From Siniperca chuatsi (lineage: Eukaryota > Chordata > Actinopteri > Centrarchiformes > Sinipercidae), in NCBI RefSeq assembly GCF_020085105.1, contig NC_058062.1, positions 8,545,945 to 8,609,944 of the forward strand: DNA of 64,000 nt. The letters are read 5' to 3'. Both the position numbers and the translations under genes were made by a program. The notes under the pieces are model-generated. The model did no database searches. It was not told the DNA's origin and worked only from the letters and a program-made list of their open reading frames with translations. Positions within the stretch are counted from its first letter, which is position 1; each line of letters opens with the position of its first letter. Below are positions 60,501-64,000 of this stretch, piece after piece.

Positions 60501-63500
60501 ATGTATTGATCAATGAATTCATTGACTGTAAGCAGTGTTTGTGACCATTCCTCGTCTGTGTACCGGGATCCCACCTCAACAGGAACAGTCCGACAACCAG
60601 CAACAGATCTCAAGTATTCTATGCTTTGCAGGAGGGAGAAAATGAATGACTTAAACATTACTGTAATACTACAGCATAATTCACACCAAAAAAAAAAAAT
60701 CTAACACTGCTCAAAAATATGTCATGAGTGCACTTCTGGACGTTCTCCTCCATAATCAGAGCTGAGAGTCAGACACCAGGAGCCGTATGTCAGATGTCAG
60801 AGTGAATAGTCAGCTGTCGGGAGTCAGCAGTGAGAGGGAGGACAGTGAAGGATATTCTTAAATGGAGAGGCAGTTATAGCAGACTGATGTCAGACATCAG
60901 AGTCAGGAACCAGGAATGTTGTGACAAGTAAACCAACCTAAATTCAGTTTATGTTCTTCACACTTAGCCACATTTTAAGGCGTTACAAGTGTAAGTCAGT
61001 CTGATTACATGGCTAGATTGAACATAAGTGGGATTGTAGTGTTTAACCATGATGGAGGACTACTGATGTATATGCTAATAGTAATATGTGAAGCCAGTGC
61101 TTATTGACAGAAGTGGTTTTCTAAATTTAAATTTACTTTAATACCTTGTGACTATGATTTAACCTAATTTGTAATCTTCTGGCAGACCTTTGGTAGAGAG
61201 TTTGACTGAATGAGTTTAACATACTAATAATGATAAATGGGTTCATAATACTGACATTGTTATGTGGACAAAGATATTCAGAACGATACTAATGGATGAT
61301 ACCACGGCATATCATGCAAATAGCACTCTTTAATTGAATAAGAACACACACTAAAAAAAACCCAAACCTCCAGGGGTGTTCGTTGAGGGCGGGCCAGTGG
61401 TCAATGATCCCTTCTAAAATCAGTGGTTTGAGGGGGAGCAGGTAGTTTGTGTTGAAGCTCTCCAGTGAAGGACACTTTATCCTGGGAACTGCCAACTCTT
61501 CTTTGATCACAGGAACATGTGGGCACTCGATCTTTATTCTCTGTTAATGATGCCAAAACAACAAGGGTTTGTCAAGTCTTTAATTCAATTCTAAAGCTTT
61601 AAGGAGGAAAATAAGAAAAACTGTGTCAGTAATCTTATTTCTCGACAGTAGAGCTGAAAGTCGACTGACTAATCGATTAATTGGTGATTGTACTGAGGGT
61701 GTCACTGCTTGTGGCGGTCTAACTTTATCCCTTTTATGAGACACACACTGAGGTACTTGTGGCTAGCTAGCCATGTAGCAAGCTGCGTTGAGCTCAACAG
61801 CTACGGTCACGTTAAATTAAAACTCTGAAATTACTGACATGCTCACACATTCGTCCTTTCTCCCTGTAGCGATTGTTGCTGTGTGGCGCTCAGCTGTTTT
61901 TTATAATGCGCTATGAGGTTTGTTTTCAGCAAGAAAACACTACGCTAACAATAACGCTAGCTGACGTCAACTTTTACTGTAGCTGTCTATCTAATGTGGA
62001 GCGCTGTGGGTTTTAACGGCATCCCTACAATGTACTGTAATGTACTCTTTGATTGGATTAAAATATTTACCTAATGTCTTATAGTGTTATATAACTGTTG
62101 CAATATAGGGCCCCTGTAATTATTAAATGATGGGGAAAAAAGGGTTACCTAAAGCTAGCTAGCCATATCCAGATTACCATAGATAACGTTACATGAAACA
62201 CCACCGCAAAAAGTAACCTAAATCTATAGCTAATGTATAGCTATATGTTGCAAAATGAATTCATTACTCTATCACAAAAGATTCATCACTTGACATGACT
62301 GAGTCTCACTCCATCGACCATGAAATATACAGGTTGTGCAGTTAACTGGCAACCACTGGAATGGAATGGAAGGGGGGAGAGGGAGTGCGTCATCTAGAGG
62401 CTGGATGTTATCATTAGCACCTTTAAGTCATTTTGCAAGCTAAAATGTAAAAAAATTATCTGCTGATTTTCTTTGTCTTATGTGATATTAATTCATTACC
62501 ATTAGGTTTTGGACTGTTGGTGTGGCAAAACAAAATTGATTGATTGACTGAGAAAATAATTGGCAGATTAAAAGATAATGAAAATAGTAGTTAGTTGCAG
62601 CCCCACTCTAGAGTGCAGTTAGACATGGATAGTTATGGTGTTTGAATATATTAAAGGCATTTTGTAAAAAAAAAGAGAAAAAAAACATGGAATCCAAAAA
62701 AATCCTGCTAACCTTACTCTTAACTCTCAATCTCAATTTTGCTGGTGTCTAAACAAAGTGATCTGACATTTGAGTGTTTGTTGCACTTTAGTGAGTGACA
62801 TGAGATGCAATGCAACAAGATGAAGAGTAACAAAAGGAAATACTTCTCTAAAACTTTCGAAAGGCTTATTCTGAAATGTCCTCATCGGTCGCTGTTTGTC
62901 GCAAATTTTGAATCATCAAGAATCTAGAAAAGAACATTTTCTTGGCTTGGCATACCATTGATGTTTTTGTAACTTTGATAATAAATGTGCTGTAGCAAGT
63001 AGTTTTAAGCCTCAAGAATTCTAAGAAAACAATGTTAAAAAAGTTGCATTAAACTCAAATCTTATTGAAGCATCACGTTACTATCCCCACTTCAAATCCC
63101 TGTACACCATTTTTTATGGCACCACTGAAGCAACAGTGTTGCCAAGTCCGCGGTTTTCCTGCAGAATTGGGCTAGTGTTACCGCAAGTTGAATTTTTTGT
63201 CCGCTGGTTGGGTAGACCTATTTTGCAAATTACATGAATAATATCTAGAAAGAAAAATACATATTTTAAATAAAACAATTTATTTATACCCAAATCCTAC
63301 TAAACAGACTCCTGATAAGCACGCACACACGGACATGGGACACATCATGCACACATACACACAAACACACACACGAAATGCCTAATGTGCTCTCCGCCTG
63401 CTGCCCATTCATGTTGTCCAGGCAGGAAGAGGGGAAGGGGAAGAGAAAGCGCTACATCCATGGAAAAGACAAAGCAACAGGCTAGTTCATGCACCAGTGA

Positions 63501-64000
63501 AATGGTCTACACGTTCACAGAGATATATTTTATTTATGATAATATACTGTATCTAATAACACAAGGCCATTTTAGGACCTCGGTGAAAGAACTGTTTAGG
63601 GAAAACTGCTTTTAATGCTGGCACACTAAACATGTATGGTGTTACTTTGTAGATATTACAATATATTTGGCAATGATAGCAATGCTATTAGACTTTAAAA
63701 GCAGTGTATATGGTTTTGAGTTCTGGTATTGGGCTGGTTTTTGGGCTGGTTTTGTCACACAGACCTGGCAACCATGGCTAATAACCTATGAAAAACTAAA
63801 GTGGCAAACTCACATAGAATAATGTTTAAATAAAAAGACCACTGACCTTGACCTCAGCATGTTCATCTTCTTCTTTAGTGGATTTCCTGACTTCACCCTG
63901 CAGAATCCGAACAATAACCTGAAGTATATTATCCATGATGGCTGCACCCATGAGTAAACCCATGTCACAAGTTCTTACAGCCTGCAGGACCTCGTCTGCT
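57574..64000 (-). CDS. kdm8: JmjC oxygenase KDM8/JMJD5, C-terminal part
   Basis: Fe(II)/2-oxoglutarate-dependent JmjC oxygenase; the family is described as an arginyl hydroxylase or peptidase and was first reported as an H3K36 demethylase, mainly nuclear. Exons on the minus strand: 64000-63847 (continues beyond the window), 61540-61368, 60623-60491, 60372-60322, 58167-58018, 57915-57823, 57738-57574; 305 aa visible, phases consistent; human KDM8 is 416 aa. Motifs: [56 protein letters not shown] with the iron ligands His and Asp of HxD, KYIRVYSP, then [20 protein letters not shown] with the distal His and the terminal FWWS. All catalytic ligands are present, so it looks functional. Roughly 110 N-terminal residues and the promoter lie outside. 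Confidence 0.95.
58360..58650 (+). repeat. Dispersed repeat with internal tandem units
   Basis: Two related units, each containing AAATATCTCAACAACTATTGG followed by a GGATTTTGG/AAATTTGAT and CATTCATGTT-type segment. Inverted relative to the copy at 50640-50965. Lies in the kdm8 intron between exons 58167 and 60322. Confidence 0.65.
58680..59120 (+). repeat. DNA-transposon-like repeat in kdm8 intron
   Basis: 58955-59110 matches the reverse complement of 18130-18300 (see that entry). It ends in a GT-rich tract at 59068-59119. The reading frame 58784-58972 is not a recognised gene. Confidence 0.5.
59120..60320. other. Intron sequence of kdm8, no exon seen
   Basis: AT-rich. A TAATTTATTATTAATTTATTG region lies near 59263. 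No recognisable coding or RNA feature. Confidence 0.45.
60735..60930. repeat. GTCAGA-rich degenerate tandem repeat
   Basis: Repeated 'agtcaga', 'gtcagatgtcagag' and 'gacatcagagtcagg' pieces give a degenerate short-period repeat within a kdm8 intron. Confidence 0.5.
61645..62606. repeat. AT-rich hAT-like repeat in kdm8 intron
   Basis: Left end AGAGCTGAAAGTCGACTGAC followed by TAATCGATTAATTGG; right end AGATAATGAAAATAGTAGTT followed by AGTTGCAGCCCC. The ends resemble those of the shorter copy at 32842-33206, with a unique-looking interior of about 800 bp. Likely a non-autonomous transposon; interior frames have no domain. Confidence 0.5.
62607..63846. other. Intron sequence of kdm8, no exon seen
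   Basis: Contains an A-rich tract near 62667 and a CA-rich stretch at 63318-63375. The plus-strand frame 63385-63615 has no recognisable domain and I do not call it a gene. Confidence 0.45.

Noticed and set aside
60700-60720. AACACTGCTCAAAAATA as a Tc1 terminal repeat
   Set aside because: Resembles the ends of the 47785 element for about 13 bases only and has no partner end nearby.
63385-63615. Plus-strand frame with basic stretch RKRGRGRES
   Set aside because: Lies in a kdm8 intron on the other strand beside a CA-rich tract; no domain, no evidence of expression signals.

Overview
This is a window of nuclear genomic DNA from a ray-finned fish, most likely a teleost. All genes are split by GT-AG introns, the protein families are vertebrate, and the intergenic and intronic DNA is full of teleost-type repeats (CR1/L2/Rex-like LINEs, Tc1-like transposons, hAT-like and MITE-like palindromes, dinucleotide runs). 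There is no prokaryotic or viral gene organisation. Continuous reading frames are short because exons are short, so I rebuilt the genes by joining exons across splice sites. Every intron used keeps the reading frame, which is the main evidence for the models.

Layout. 1-8170 is repeat-rich and holds one intact tRNA-Thr(CGT) and a broken LINE. 8171-10973 (minus) is a secreted group X-like phospholipase A2 of 4 coding exons (pla2g10-like, 153 aa). 14050-30620 (plus) is the CCCH zinc-finger/TPR protein zc3h7a: one inferred non-coding exon and 22 coding exons, 993 aa. 31938-34210 (minus) is rmi2, an OB-fold subunit of the BLM dissolvasome (2 exons, 142 aa). 36697-41197 (minus) is ubfd1, a ubiquitin-domain protein (7 exons, 287 aa). 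43243-54831 (plus) is an UNC93/MFSD11-type membrane protein (13 exons, 446 aa). 57574 to the right edge (minus) is the last 305 residues of kdm8/jmjd5, a JmjC oxygenase, whose 5' end lies outside.

Context. From general knowledge, PLA2G10, ZC3H7A, RMI2, UBFD1 and KDM8 all lie on human 16p, so this is a shuffled but recognisable 16p block. MFSD11 lies on human 17q, which makes the MFSD11-like gene between ubfd1 and kdm8 the one whose orthology is least clear. Two gene pairs are head to head (pla2g10-like/zc3h7a and ubfd1/mfsd11-like) and two are tail to tail (zc3h7a/rmi2 and mfsd11-like/kdm8). The genes belong to unrelated pathways (lipid hydrolysis, RNA binding, genome stability, ubiquitin, membrane protein, hydroxylation), so no functional cluster is implied.

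I found no convincing undescribed system. The most interesting structure is a pair of closely related LINE copies in opposite orientation inside zc3h7a, flanking 13 exons. That arrangement could favour double-stranded RNA or circular RNA formation.
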